From contig NZ_NFMB01000004.1 of the NCBI RefSeq assembly GCF_002161215.1, forward strand, positions 310,001 to 374,000: a stretch of 64,000 nt of DNA, in the 5' to 3' direction. The stretch comes from Flavonifractor sp. An10. GTDB taxonomy: Bacteria; Bacillota; Clostridia; Oscillospirales; Oscillospiraceae. The translations under genes were made by a program, and so were the position numbers. The notes under the pieces are model-generated. The model was not told the DNA's origin, did not search any database, and saw only the letters and a list, made by a program, of their open reading frames with translations. Positions within the stretch are counted from its first letter, which is position 1; the number at the start of each line of letters is the position of its first letter. This document shows positions 51,463 through 58,857 of the stretch, piece by piece.

Positions 51463-52711
51463 GACAAATCCTCCTTTCCCCGTAAGATAATGCGCACCTG
51501 CGGAGCGCCGGAATATCCACCTTGGTATAGGCAATGGTTGTTTTAGGTGTATCGTGGCCGAGAATATTACTGATCGTCATGAGGGGAACACCATCCTTGA
51601 GAAGCGTGCTTGCCACCGTATGGCGCATGGAGTGTGCTACCTTGCGTTTTCGGATTGTCATCCCGGCCTGTCGCATATACCGTTTGATATTTTCGGATAG
51701 TGTGGAACTGGAAGCAATCGGCCCATACGGATGGACGTGACGGATGAATACATTGTCGCAATCAGAATCCAGCCTGCCATTTTTCAGATAATCTATGATC
51801 GCATCTCCAATCGGAGACAGCAGAGGCAACGCGTTGATTTTTCCGCTTTTTTGCTGTGCGTAGGTAATCACCTTCTTATGCCAGTCGATTTCACGGAACT
51901 TCAGCGCGCATATATCTCCCGCCCGCATCCCTAATACCGCTGCCAAAAGGATCATCGCATAATCGCGTTTTCCAACTGCGGTTCTGCGGTTGATCGCAGA
52001 CAGAAGCTGCCAGATCTCCTCCGGTGTCCATGTCTCTGGGAAAGACTCCTCTACGTAAATCTTTGGTCTTGGCACATCGCCGGACAGATCGTCTTTCAGA
52101 ACACCGGTCATATAAAGGTAGCGGAAAAAGTCTCGCAAAACACTGCTGATGATGTGGATAGTCGATCTTTTATACCGATACAATGTGGTCATATAATCCG
52201 AAACGACCGAAGCCGTGATATCCGGCAAATCTACCTGCCTCCCATCGAGATAACACAGAAATTGCTTCAGCTTTGTACGCTTGACATCAATCGTACCAGC
52301 CGCCCCGTTGTTTTTGGCACAGTAACCAAGATAATTCTCCAGTATGCTGGCGTACCTGACCGGCACCCTGTAATCGTGGCGGCTGATTCGCCGGGCGCAG
52401 CCGAATTGGTAAATGTCATCCAGGAATCGAATTGTCCTGCGGGTCGTTCGCTGTTTTTCATTAAGCTTGATGGAGGGGTCCGTCATATCCATACCATAAC
52501 GCTGAAAAAAGTATGTGATCCCCGTATCCGGCCTGTAAATCTGTATCGCATTTTGAACACAGTAGTCAGCAAAATCTCGTAGTTCCCTGCAATGCCAGTA
52601 AATTGTCCCCTGTGCGAGTTGGAGTCTTCGCAGTTCTCTATCTGCGATATCCAGCATTTGGTCGACTGTTATCTGCGCTGCATCTACTGACATTCCCATC
52701 GCCACCATCAC
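51440..52711 (-). CDS. RIT A tyrosine recombinase, first gene
   Basis: 423-aa recombinase, the longest of the trio, with an extended N-terminal DNA-binding region. Catalytic residues: Arg in 'LGMRAGDICALKFREIDWHK', Lys in 'AQQKSGKINALPL', His-x-x-Arg in 'VAHSMRHTVASTL', His in 'NILGHDTPKTTIAYTKVDIP' and Tyr in AYTKV. The start codon is uncertain: GTG 52711, ATG 52708 or later ATGs at the same N-terminus. It corresponds in position and length class to the first gene of element B. Confidence 0.88.
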   Translation of the reverse strand: MMVAMGMSVDAAQITVDQMLDIADRELRRLQLAQGTIYWHCRELRDFADYCVQNAIQIYRPDTGITYFFQRYGMDMTDPSIKLNEKQRTTRRTIRFLDDIYQFGCARRISRHDYRVPVRYASILENYLGYCAKNNGAAGTIDVKRTKLKQFLCYLDGRQVDLPDITASVVSDYMTTLYRYKRSTIHIISSVLRDFFRYLYMTGVLKDDLSGDVPRPKIYVEESFPETWTPEEIWQLLSAINRRTAVGKRDYAMILLAAVLGMRAGDICALKFREIDWHKKVITYAQQKSGKINALPLLSPIGDAIIDYLKNGRLDSDCDNVFIRHVHPYGPIASSSTLSENIKRYMRQAGMTIRKRKVAHSMRHTVASTLLKDGVPLMTISNILGHDTPKTTIAYTKVDIPALRRCALSYGERRICRDDGTIT

Positions 52712-52870
52712 TGTTATTCCGGTACTTGCCGGTATGTCTATGGTAACGGGTTATGCGCAGAATAACCAGTCTGTTATTTATATTTTTTGCCAGATACACT
52801 GAAAGATTGGCCATTGACTCTGCATAACATTTTTTAATGCATAATGTCCCTTATGCACTTCAACACATAA

Positions 52871-53037
52871 GGGACATTCTCCCAGCAGAACCATCTGGGG
52901 CGAACAGACTTTCCTGCCCGTCCACGTTGTACGTCCGCATTCCGCATCTCCTTTGTCACCCGGATCTGCTCCAGGAACAGCCCGGATCGCGCGCCGGTCA
53001 GACCAGCGCGGGTGCAGGATGCCACGGACAAGTCCTG
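52871..53037 (-). pseudogene. C5-cytosine DNA methyltransferase, middle fragment (piece 2)
   Basis: About 55 codons between the two RIT elements: 'DLSVASCTRAGLTGARSGLF', 'LEQIRVTKEMRNADVQRGRA', 'SVRPRWFCWENVP'. The 'RWFCWENVPG' part is motif VI (ENV) of C5 methyltransferases, here split at the proline by RIT A. The other end joins to piece 1 at motif IV (PCQD-L). Confidence 0.88.
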
Positions 53038-53038
53038 A

Positions 53039-53058
53039 TTATTCCGATATCGGAATAA
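53039..53058. repeat. 20-bp palindrome at the left junction of RIT B
   Basis: TTATTCCGATATCGGAATAA is a perfect palindrome. Its half-site TTATTCCGA is the same as the outer arm of the 12-bp repeats inside the 89-bp inverted repeat. It occurs only at this junction and may be a recombination core. Confidence 0.75.
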
Positions 53059-53147
53059 CCAGGATTATGCCGAGGAAATAGTTATTCCGAAGTAATTGCT
53101 GGAAACCCTGTAAATCAGGAGATTTCTGCAAAAACTTCGGAATAACG
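53059..53147 (+). repeat. 89-bp terminal inverted repeat of RIT B, left copy
   Basis: Exact reverse complement of 56571-56659 over all 89 bases. Within it, GTTATTCCGAAG and CTTCGGAATAAC form a 12-bp inverted pair about 45 nt apart, a plausible pair of recombinase-binding arms. Confidence 0.95.
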
Positions 53148-53165
53148 CACGGTTCCACAATCTTG

Positions 53166-53218
53166 TATAATGCTGAGTGCAGGCATCAGCCTGACACCAA
53201 CATCTATAAGGAGGGGCC
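53166..53218 (+). promoter_or_regulatory. Putative promoter and ribosome site of RIT B operon
   Basis: TATAAT at 53166-53171, just inside the left inverted repeat, and AAGGAGGGG directly before the ATG at 53219. A -35 box is not obvious; the region where it should be falls in the inverted repeat, so the recombinases could repress their own expression by binding there. Confidence 0.5.
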
Positions 53219-54562
53219 ATGAAACATGTTGAATTTGCTGCGGCTACAGGGTACAAATCAAGTTTAACGTTGCCGCGGGCGCCTATGTTGCGGCAAGACA
53301 TTTGGAAAAGCATACCCAATGCAGAGCAGCTTGCTGACCCGGAGGACGTTTTTGCCCTGGCATGGAGAACCCATAGAGCGATGTCAGCGCTTGGCCTCTC
53401 GGAAAAGACAGTCGAGCAGTACACAAAAGGTGGGTTAGTCATCATCTTAGATCGGCACTATGACGCTGGAACAGATCGATATTCGGATAAAATTCTGGAT
53501 CGACTCGTCGGCGAGAGACGGCTTCAATATGAGCAGGGGCAAACCACCAGAGCTCTCTACCAGAACTTGCGGAAATCCGCCTATTGGTTGCGGGAAATGC
53601 ACCGTACAGGCAACATTACAGTGGGGAGGATTCCGAACTGGGGACAGAGGGAACCTGTTGAGCCGTTCCAAACACTTTTGAAAGAATTTAGCGTGAGTGC
53701 AGAGCGGACTATGGCAAAGACCTCACTCAAGGTAGCCAGAAGCGCCGTCCGCCGTTTCCTGTTCGAGCTGGAGGATCACGGATTCAGCACGTTATCAGAC
53801 ATCTCCCCAATAAATGTGAACAGATGCGTTACCAGTTTTACTTCACATTATGCCGGTGGGCTGGGTTCCGCAATCTCTTGTGTACGGTTGTTCTTGCATT
53901 TTCTGCATGAACGCGGCTTGACGGCAACTGACCTGAGTTTATCCCTTCCAGAACTTGTAGCAGCCAGGAAAATGTTCCACGAAGGCTTTGCCGAAGATGA
54001 ACTGGATCGGCTGCTTGCACATCCTGATAGGGATACAGCCATTGGAAAACGAGATTATGCCATGATGGTTCTGGCTGCACAGAGTGGTCTGCGGGCCTGT
54101 GACGTTGTCCGATTGGAATTGGGCAGCATTAACTGGAGGACAAGAGAGATTTGTCTCACCCAGCACAAAACCGGTGAACCGCTGTCCCTTCCCTTGGAAC
54201 CCGAAAGTGGAAATGCCATAGCGGATTACATCCTCAATGGCCGTCCGGACACAGCGATTGCAAATATTTTCCTGTGCCATACCGGAGTGACCCGCCCCCT
54301 TGATGCACGTTCTGCCAGCGCAGTTATTTCCAGACACATGAAGCAGGCGGGAGTCCCAGCCGAGCGCCGAGCATTTCACGCGCTTCGCCGGACTTTTGGG
54401 ACGAGATTGCTCCAAAATGAGGTGTCCTTAGAATTGATTCAACAACTCTTGGGGCACAGAGATATGAATTCCATGAAGCCGTATCTGTCCATTGACGAGC
54501 AAGGGCTGAAGATGTGCTCGCTGCCACTGCTTTTTCGAGGAGAGGTTGGTGGCCGCAGATGA
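53219..54562 (+). CDS. RIT B tyrosine recombinase, first gene
   Basis: 447-aa recombinase. Catalytic residues: Arg in 'AAQSGLRACDVVRLELGSIN', Lys in 'LTQHKTGEPLSLPL', His-x-x-Arg in 'RAFHALRRTFGTRL', His in 'QLLGHRDMNSMKPYLSIDEQ' and Tyr in PYLSI. The N-terminal ~180 residues include two helical core-binding-like stretches. Clear AAGGAGG site. The stop overlaps the next start (ATGA). It is distinct in sequence from the first gene of element A but occupies the same place. Confidence 0.92.
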   Translation: MKHVEFAAATGYKSSLTLPRAPMLRQDIWKSIPNAEQLADPEDVFALAWRTHRAMSALGLSEKTVEQYTKGGLVIILDRHYDAGTDRYSDKILDRLVGERRLQYEQGQTTRALYQNLRKSAYWLREMHRTGNITVGRIPNWGQREPVEPFQTLLKEFSVSAERTMAKTSLKVARSAVRRFLFELEDHGFSTLSDISPINVNRCVTSFTSHYAGGLGSAISCVRLFLHFLHERGLTATDLSLSLPELVAARKMFHEGFAEDELDRLLAHPDRDTAIGKRDYAMMVLAAQSGLRACDVVRLELGSINWRTREICLTQHKTGEPLSLPLEPESGNAIADYILNGRPDTAIANIFLCHTGVTRPLDARSASAVISRHMKQAGVPAERRAFHALRRTFGTRLLQNEVSLELIQQLLGHRDMNSMKPYLSIDEQGLKMCSLPLLFRGEVGGRR

Positions 54563-55527
54563 TCTACACCTTTAAAAGCCGCTTTGCCACCCGAATTCAG
54601 GAATTTATTGCACAGAAAAACGCATTGGGATTTGGCTATCTGGAATCCTCCCGCCTTTTGAGGGACTTTGACCGCTTTTGTCTGACTTATTTTCCAGATG
54701 CAGATTCCTTGACAGAAAATCTCTGCCTTGCCTGGGCAACAAAAAAGGACACGGAAGGGAATAACACCTTTCGCAACCGTATGATGCCAGTGCGTGAGTT
54801 TGCCCGGTATTTGAATCGTAATGGAGAGACAGCCTACGTCCTCCCGCCGGACATTGCTCGGAAAGATACGCCGTATGCCCCGTACATCTACACTGAGGCA
54901 GAAATTCTGGCAATCTGGGATGTCCTCGACCACTTGATACCACGCAGCGGTTTTCCTGTACGGCAATTTGTGATTCCTGCCATGGTAAAACTACTGTATT
55001 GCTGCGGCTTGCGGCCAGCGGAGGCCAGGCGATTGCGTGTTGGAGATGTGGACATGGACAAAGGGCGGCTTAATATTATGGAGAGCAAGCAGCACAGAAG
55101 CCGCATTGTTATGATGACAGATGATGTGGCGGAAATGCTCTCAGACTGTAATACTGCTGTCTCTGCCGTTATGCCGGATCGTGAGCCGTTCTTTCCCAAC
55201 TCTGAGGGCGGCTTTTATGGGAAACGCGGATTGGAAAAAACCTTTCGGCAGACTTTAATGAAAGCCGGCATTGATGGAACTGGACGCCGTTCTCCGCGCC
55301 TTTATGATTTTCGCCACACGTTTGCGACCCACCGGCTGTACCATTGGATGTGTGAGGGTAAGGACTTGAATGCTATGCTTCCATACCTGAGTGCGTATAT
55401 GGGACATGCACAACTCTCTGACACCTACTATTACATTCACCTGGTTCCCGGCTTGATGGAAGAAATGTCCGATTTTGCATTTTCTTCTGCCGAGGTGCTC
55501 TTGCCGGAGGTGGAAACCGATGAATGA
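54559..55527 (+). CDS. RIT B tyrosine recombinase, second gene
   Basis: 322-aa recombinase. Arg in 'LYCCGLRPAEARRLRVGDVD', Lys in 'IMESKQHRSRIVM', Arg in 'PRLYDFRHTFATHRL', His in 'AYMGHAQLSDTYYYIHLVPG' and Tyr in YYYIH. The first position of the His-x-x-Arg motif is Tyr, not His (YDFR), an uncommon but tolerated change. It shares with the second gene of element A the extended linker before the last His ('HWMCEGKDLNAMLPYL'). Confidence 0.92.
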   Translation: MIYTFKSRFATRIQEFIAQKNALGFGYLESSRLLRDFDRFCLTYFPDADSLTENLCLAWATKKDTEGNNTFRNRMMPVREFARYLNRNGETAYVLPPDIARKDTPYAPYIYTEAEILAIWDVLDHLIPRSGFPVRQFVIPAMVKLLYCCGLRPAEARRLRVGDVDMDKGRLNIMESKQHRSRIVMMTDDVAEMLSDCNTAVSAVMPDREPFFPNSEGGFYGKRGLEKTFRQTLMKAGIDGTGRRSPRLYDFRHTFATHRLYHWMCEGKDLNAMLPYLSAYMGHAQLSDTYYYIHLVPGLMEEMSDFAFSSAEVLLPEVETDE

Positions 55528-56545
55528 CTTTTTTGACACAGTACGACGCTTCCTGCTGGATTATCTTCCCAAGCAGCGTTGTCTCAGTGTAAATACGGTC
55601 CTCTCCTACAAACAGACACTGAACCTTTTTGTTTCTTATATGCAGGATGAGCGGGATGTTACAGCTACAAAACTGACCTTCTCTCGTATTGACCGGGATG
55701 TGATCCTTGGGTTCCTGACTTGGCTGGAAACCGCGCGAAAATGTAGTGCCAGTACCAGAAACCAGCGTTTGATGGCGCTGCGTTCCTTTCTGGAGTTTGC
55801 GGGACAAATGGATTGTACACAGATGGCGTTGTACCTTTCTGCCTGCAATATTCCCTCAAAAGAGTCACATGGCCGAATCGTTGAGTTTTTGACAGAACCA
55901 TCATTGGCTGCGCTGCTTCAGCAACCTGACCCATCTAAGCCTAAAGATTTGCGGAATCTGGTATTTATGATCCTCATGTACGATACTGCCGCCCGGTGCA
56001 GTGAGCTCCTCGATATGAAAGTTTGTGATTTGCGGCTTGATGCAAAACACCCAATTGCGTATCTGCACGGGAAAGGGCGCAAAATCCGCACAGTTCCCCT
56101 TCTCGGCAAGACAGTTCAGCATTGCAAGCAATATCTGCACAAGTTCCATCCGACCGCAGATTACCATAGCGAAGCGCCACTTTTCTTTACTGTGATTCAT
56201 GGGACACAGCAAAAAATGTCTCCTGATACGGTAGCTGCATTTTTTGCAAAATACGGAAGTATGGCAAAGAATGTTTGCCCGGAAGTCCCAGAGCATATCC
56301 ATCCGCACATGATGCGGCACACACGGGCGATGCATTTATACCAGTCCGGAATGCCCATGGTGCTCCTCGCTCAATATCTTGGTCACACGCAGATTGAAAC
56401 AACGATGATCTATGCTCATGCAGATACCGAGATGAAACGTGCCGCAATTCAGAAGGCTGATGCTGTCCGCAAGACCAAACCCATACCTAATGAAATTTGG
56501 GCTGATAACGAGGAAATGATTTTGAAGTTGTCTGGCCTGCGCTGA
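55520..56545 (+). CDS. RIT B tyrosine recombinase, third gene
   Basis: 341-aa recombinase overlapping the second gene by 8 bases. Arg in 'LMYDTAARCSELLDMKVCDL', Lys in 'AYLHGKGRKIRTVPL', His-x-x-Arg in 'IHPHMMRHTRAMHL', His in 'QYLGHTQIETTMIYAHADTE' and Tyr in IYAHA. Clearly the closest counterpart of the third gene of element A (shared LYDTAAR, HGKGRKIR and the A-D-x-E-x-KR tail). No terminator is seen before the right inverted repeat. Confidence 0.92.
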   Translation: MNDFFDTVRRFLLDYLPKQRCLSVNTVLSYKQTLNLFVSYMQDERDVTATKLTFSRIDRDVILGFLTWLETARKCSASTRNQRLMALRSFLEFAGQMDCTQMALYLSACNIPSKESHGRIVEFLTEPSLAALLQQPDPSKPKDLRNLVFMILMYDTAARCSELLDMKVCDLRLDAKHPIAYLHGKGRKIRTVPLLGKTVQHCKQYLHKFHPTADYHSEAPLFFTVIHGTQQKMSPDTVAAFFAKYGSMAKNVCPEVPEHIHPHMMRHTRAMHLYQSGMPMVLLAQYLGHTQIETTMIYAHADTEMKRAAIQKADAVRKTKPIPNEIWADNEEMILKLSGLR

Positions 56546-56570
56546 TCTGGTTGTCATTATATGCCCATTA

Positions 56571-56659
56571 CGTTATTCCGAAGTTTTTGCAGAAATCTCC
56601 TGATTTACAGGGTTTCCAGCAATTACTTCGGAATAACTATTTCCTCGGCATAATCCTGG
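56571..56659 (-). repeat. 89-bp terminal inverted repeat of RIT B, right copy
   Basis: Perfect inverted copy of 53059-53147. Its outer five bases (CCTGG) coincide with methyltransferase coding sequence, so the junction codons and the repeat end overlap. Confidence 0.95.
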
Positions 56660-56877
56660 CACGGGCTGCCCCCGCAGATGATATCCACCGGCGGCAGCTT
56701 CGCCCCGTCCAGTCTGGTGATGTCCCCAACGTGGAGCATCTCCGGGAAATGATGCTTCGTTACCTGGATGGGGAATGGCTCAATCTCGCTGGCCCACAGC
56801 GGAGTGATGCCCTGACGCACGGCGGCCAGCGGGAAGCCGCCAATGCCGTCAAACAAACTTCCGAGGGTAAGGGTCAT
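56655..56877 (-). pseudogene. C5-cytosine DNA methyltransferase, N-terminal fragment (piece 1)
   Basis: About 74 codons from ATG 56877: 'MTLTLGSLFDGIGGFPLAAV' (motif I, SAM site), 'GITPLWASEIEPFPIQVTKH', 'HFPEMLHVGDITRLDGAKLP' and 'VDIICGGSPCQD' (motif IV with the catalytic Cys). The ATG overlaps the stop of the TrbL-like gene. Translation continues a few codons into RIT B and stops, so no active enzyme can be made unless both RIT elements leave precisely. Confidence 0.92.
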
Positions 56878-57731
56878 CTTACCGCCTGGACAATGGTGCG
56901 GGTGGTATTGACAGCGGCCTGGGCAGTGTAGACGGCGCTCATGATATTGGCTCTGGTGGTGGTGTCCAGGCCGAAGGCCCCGGCGATGCGGGGCACCTCT
57001 CCGGCGGCCAGCATGAGGCCAAGCCCTAAGAGGGCCTTTTCGCTGAATACCATGAGCCCCGCCACCAGGATGGTGGCCTGGAGGAACGCCGTCAGGCACA
57101 GGCCGATGACCTGCTTGCACCACTGGGTGAAGCCGTCCGTGTAGCCCCGGGGTATGGAGAACATGTACAGGGAGCCCACGGCAATCTGGATGAGCAGGAT
57201 GCCGCCTCTTTTGAGATTGCTGAAAAACACCTTGATCACCGCATAGGCCATGAGGATCATGGCAAAGAGAAGCATGATGGGGTTGGTGCCCAGGCCCCAT
57301 TTGGCCTGGGCCGCGATGTCCAGCAGACCGGCGCCCTCCATATCCGCCAGGATCTCTGAGCCCAGCTCTCCGATGCTCTTTCCCGCCCCTGTAATCTCCA
57401 TGGCGAAGGTGCCCTGGAGAGAGACGGAGAGGGCGTACAGCCGGACGGGCACGGTGGTGAATAGGCTGACGGCGAAGAAGCCCTTGATGGCGTTGAGAGC
57501 GGGCTGCTGGAGGCTGCCCCGGCCGGAGGCGTATTCGATGCCGCATTCGAAGGCGGACACCACTACACTGACGGCAAACAGGGCCCAGCCCAGCTGGGAG
57601 AAGAAGCGCACCACCGACTGTACCCAGGAAAGGTCGAACAGCTCCACCCCCATGTCGCCCATCTGGGCAAAGAAGGAGCCCAGGAAGCCCACCATCTGGC
57701 TGTAGAACCAGTCCAGGATAGACTCCATCAC
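56874..57731 (-). CDS. TrbL/VirB6-like conjugation membrane protein
   Basis: 285-aa protein with about six membrane helices ('GWALFAVSVVVSAFECGIEY', 'IMLLFAMILMAYAVIKVFFS', 'LLIQIAVGSLYMFSIPRGYT', 'FLQATILVAGLMVFSEKAL') and a conserved central region typical of the TrbL/VirB6 inner-membrane channel component of Clostridia elements. The C-terminus ends in a soluble helix ('ANIMSAVYTAQAAVNTTRTI'). It has two adjacent ATG codons at the start. The next gene (methyltransferase piece 1) overlaps its stop. Confidence 0.85.
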   Translation of the reverse strand: MMESILDWFYSQMVGFLGSFFAQMGDMGVELFDLSWVQSVVRFFSQLGWALFAVSVVVSAFECGIEYASGRGSLQQPALNAIKGFFAVSLFTTVPVRLYALSVSLQGTFAMEITGAGKSIGELGSEILADMEGAGLLDIAAQAKWGLGTNPIMLLFAMILMAYAVIKVFFSNLKRGGILLIQIAVGSLYMFSIPRGYTDGFTQWCKQVIGLCLTAFLQATILVAGLMVFSEKALLGLGLMLAAGEVPRIAGAFGLDTTTRANIMSAVYTAQAAVNTTRTIVQAVR

Positions 57732-57778
57732 CGGGTTGGCCGCAAAGTCCCAAATAAAAATAACGGCTCACCGCTTTC

Positions 57779-58429
57779 TCATAGGCTCTGGCCAGAGAGC
57801 CCAGACCCCCTGCTTTGTTCCGGGGCCGGACTTTTGTAATCACTGCCCCATTGGGTCTCCCGCGCCTCCGGCGTCCATTCTGTCCAGACGGAACGGCCCG
57901 AATATTTTTTGACCAGACGAGGCAGAAAGCTGCGGCCGTCCTCAGCCCTGTGCATGACGCCCACCCCATCGCCATACTGGATTTCCGCGTGCATTGCATC
58001 CAGCAGGCCCGTGTCCAGCGTGCAGAGGGAATCGGGCAGGAACCACTCCCCCGTGCGCTCACGGTAGACGTCATCGGCCACATAGGAAAACGCCTCCAGG
58101 GTACATTTCCGCCCGATATCGAGTTCTGCAAGGGAATCCGGGCATCGGAGCGCGGACAGGTAGACCTCCTTCCCCTGCGAAATCAGCCAGGCGCGGAAAT
58201 AAGCAAAGCTGTCATCCGAGCAGAACCTCTTGATCAGGGTCGCAGCCTCCCACAGCCCCGGCATATAGGCAATGGAGCGGTACTCCATCATGATGCCATT
58301 AAACTGGCCCAGCTCCTCGTCTGAACATGCAGACAACTCCCTTTTCACTGCCTGAAGAAATTGTCTGTCATCCTGGCCTGCCGCCTGGCGGCAGCGGCCG
58401 ATCAGGTTCCAAAATTCATGCTGATTCAA
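57779..58429 (-). CDS. DUF4240-type protein
   Basis: 216-aa protein from TTG 58429, chosen because GGAGGG lies 8 bases upstream and an ATG further up would run into the previous gene. 'NQHEFWNLIGRCRQAAGQDD', 'FNGIMMEYRSIAYMPGLWEA' and 'DDSFAYFRAWLISQGKEVYL' are the usual DUF4240 features. The function of this domain is unknown. The protein sits within the transfer operon, 47 bp upstream of the TrbL-like gene. No catalytic motif is evident. Confidence 0.75.
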   Translation of the reverse strand: MNQHEFWNLIGRCRQAAGQDDRQFLQAVKRELSACSDEELGQFNGIMMEYRSIAYMPGLWEAATLIKRFCSDDSFAYFRAWLISQGKEVYLSALRCPDSLAELDIGRKCTLEAFSYVADDVYRERTGEWFLPDSLCTLDTGLLDAMHAEIQYGDGVGVMHRAEDGRSFLPRLVKKYSGRSVWTEWTPEARETQWGSDYKSPAPEQSRGSGLSGQSL

Positions 58430-58443
58430 ATGCTTTCCCTCCT

Positions 58444-58788
58444 TCAGATACCCACGATGTTCCAAATGTAATTGGGCGCCAACAACACAAAGATTAAGCA
58501 GACGAAAAGGATGGCGGGTCCCGTCCACTCAAACTGGCCATGTTTGCGATAATCAAAATACGCCATCGCGAGTTTGACAAAAAAGGCGATGGCAAGCACC
58601 AGGCTCAGCGCGGGGAACACCACGGTGTCCACCACGGTCTTGATCTGGCCGGCGGCATCTGTCCAGGTCTGCTCCACGGCGTCCGCCACGTTGCCGGCGG
58701 AGGAGGATGCGAAGGCTGGAACCACGCACAGGGCGGCCACCACCAGGGCCAGGAGCAGGATCCGGACGCCCTTTTTTCTGATACTCAT
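58444..58788 (-). CDS. Small exported membrane protein (DUF3852-like, VirB2-pilin-like)
   Basis: 114-aa protein with a signal peptide ('ILLLALVVAALCVVPAFASS'), a short soluble stretch, and two membrane helices ('VFPALSLVLAIAFFVKLAMA', 'WTGPAILFVCLIFVLLAPNY') separated by a basic loop ('YFDYRKHGQFE'). This is the plan of VirB2/TrbC-type channel subunits, and DUF3852 proteins take this place in related elements. A terminator separates it from the adhesin gene upstream. Confidence 0.75.
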   Translation of the reverse strand: MSIRKKGVRILLLALVVAALCVVPAFASSSAGNVADAVEQTWTDAAGQIKTVVDTVVFPALSLVLAIAFFVKLAMAYFDYRKHGQFEWTGPAILFVCLIFVLLAPNYIWNIVGI

Positions 58789-58802
58789 TCATGACACCTC
58801 CA

Positions 58803-58836
58803 TAAAATGAAAGGGCCGCCCGGGTTGGGCGGCCCT
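58803..58836 (-). terminator. Terminator after the Cna-B adhesin gene
   Basis: Perfect 10-bp GC stem AGGGCCGCCC / GGGCGGCCCT with a 5-nt loop, followed on the - strand by TTTCATTTTA, located between the adhesin stop (58858) and the DUF3852-like gene start. It sets apart expression of the adhesin from the transfer operon, or attenuates read-through. Confidence 0.8.
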
Positions 58837-58857
58837 CCTGATGATGGTTTGCCGGAA

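Larger units (their letters stand above)
49389..52870 (-). mobile_element. RIT element A (three tyrosine recombinases)
   Basis: About 3.48 kb inserted in the methyltransferase gene between 'CWENVP' and 'GVFSSGYP'. The junctions are fixed to within a few bases by continuity of the host protein. It carries three overlapping recombinase genes read from 52711 down to 49488 and a terminator at the far end. The ends hold short TTATG/CATAA palindromic motifs (for example CTTATGcacttcaacaCATAAG at 52853-52874), but no long inverted repeat like that of element B. Confidence 0.85.
53038..56654 (+). mobile_element. RIT element B (three tyrosine recombinases)
   Basis: About 3.6 kb inserted in the methyltransferase gene at the motif IV codons (GGSPCQD|LSVA). 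The host sequence CCTG is present at both junctions (53034-53037 and 56655-56658). It carries three overlapping recombinase genes in one direction, a perfect 89-bp inverted repeat close to both ends and an extra 20-bp palindrome at the left junction. The exact outer limits are uncertain by a few bases. Confidence 0.88.

Noticed and set aside
57732-58131. A 502-codon frame (58131-56623) that fuses an upstream stretch with methyltransferase piece 1
   Set aside because: The upstream part is the out-of-frame reading of the DUF4240 and TrbL-like genes. The methyltransferase begins at ATG 56877.
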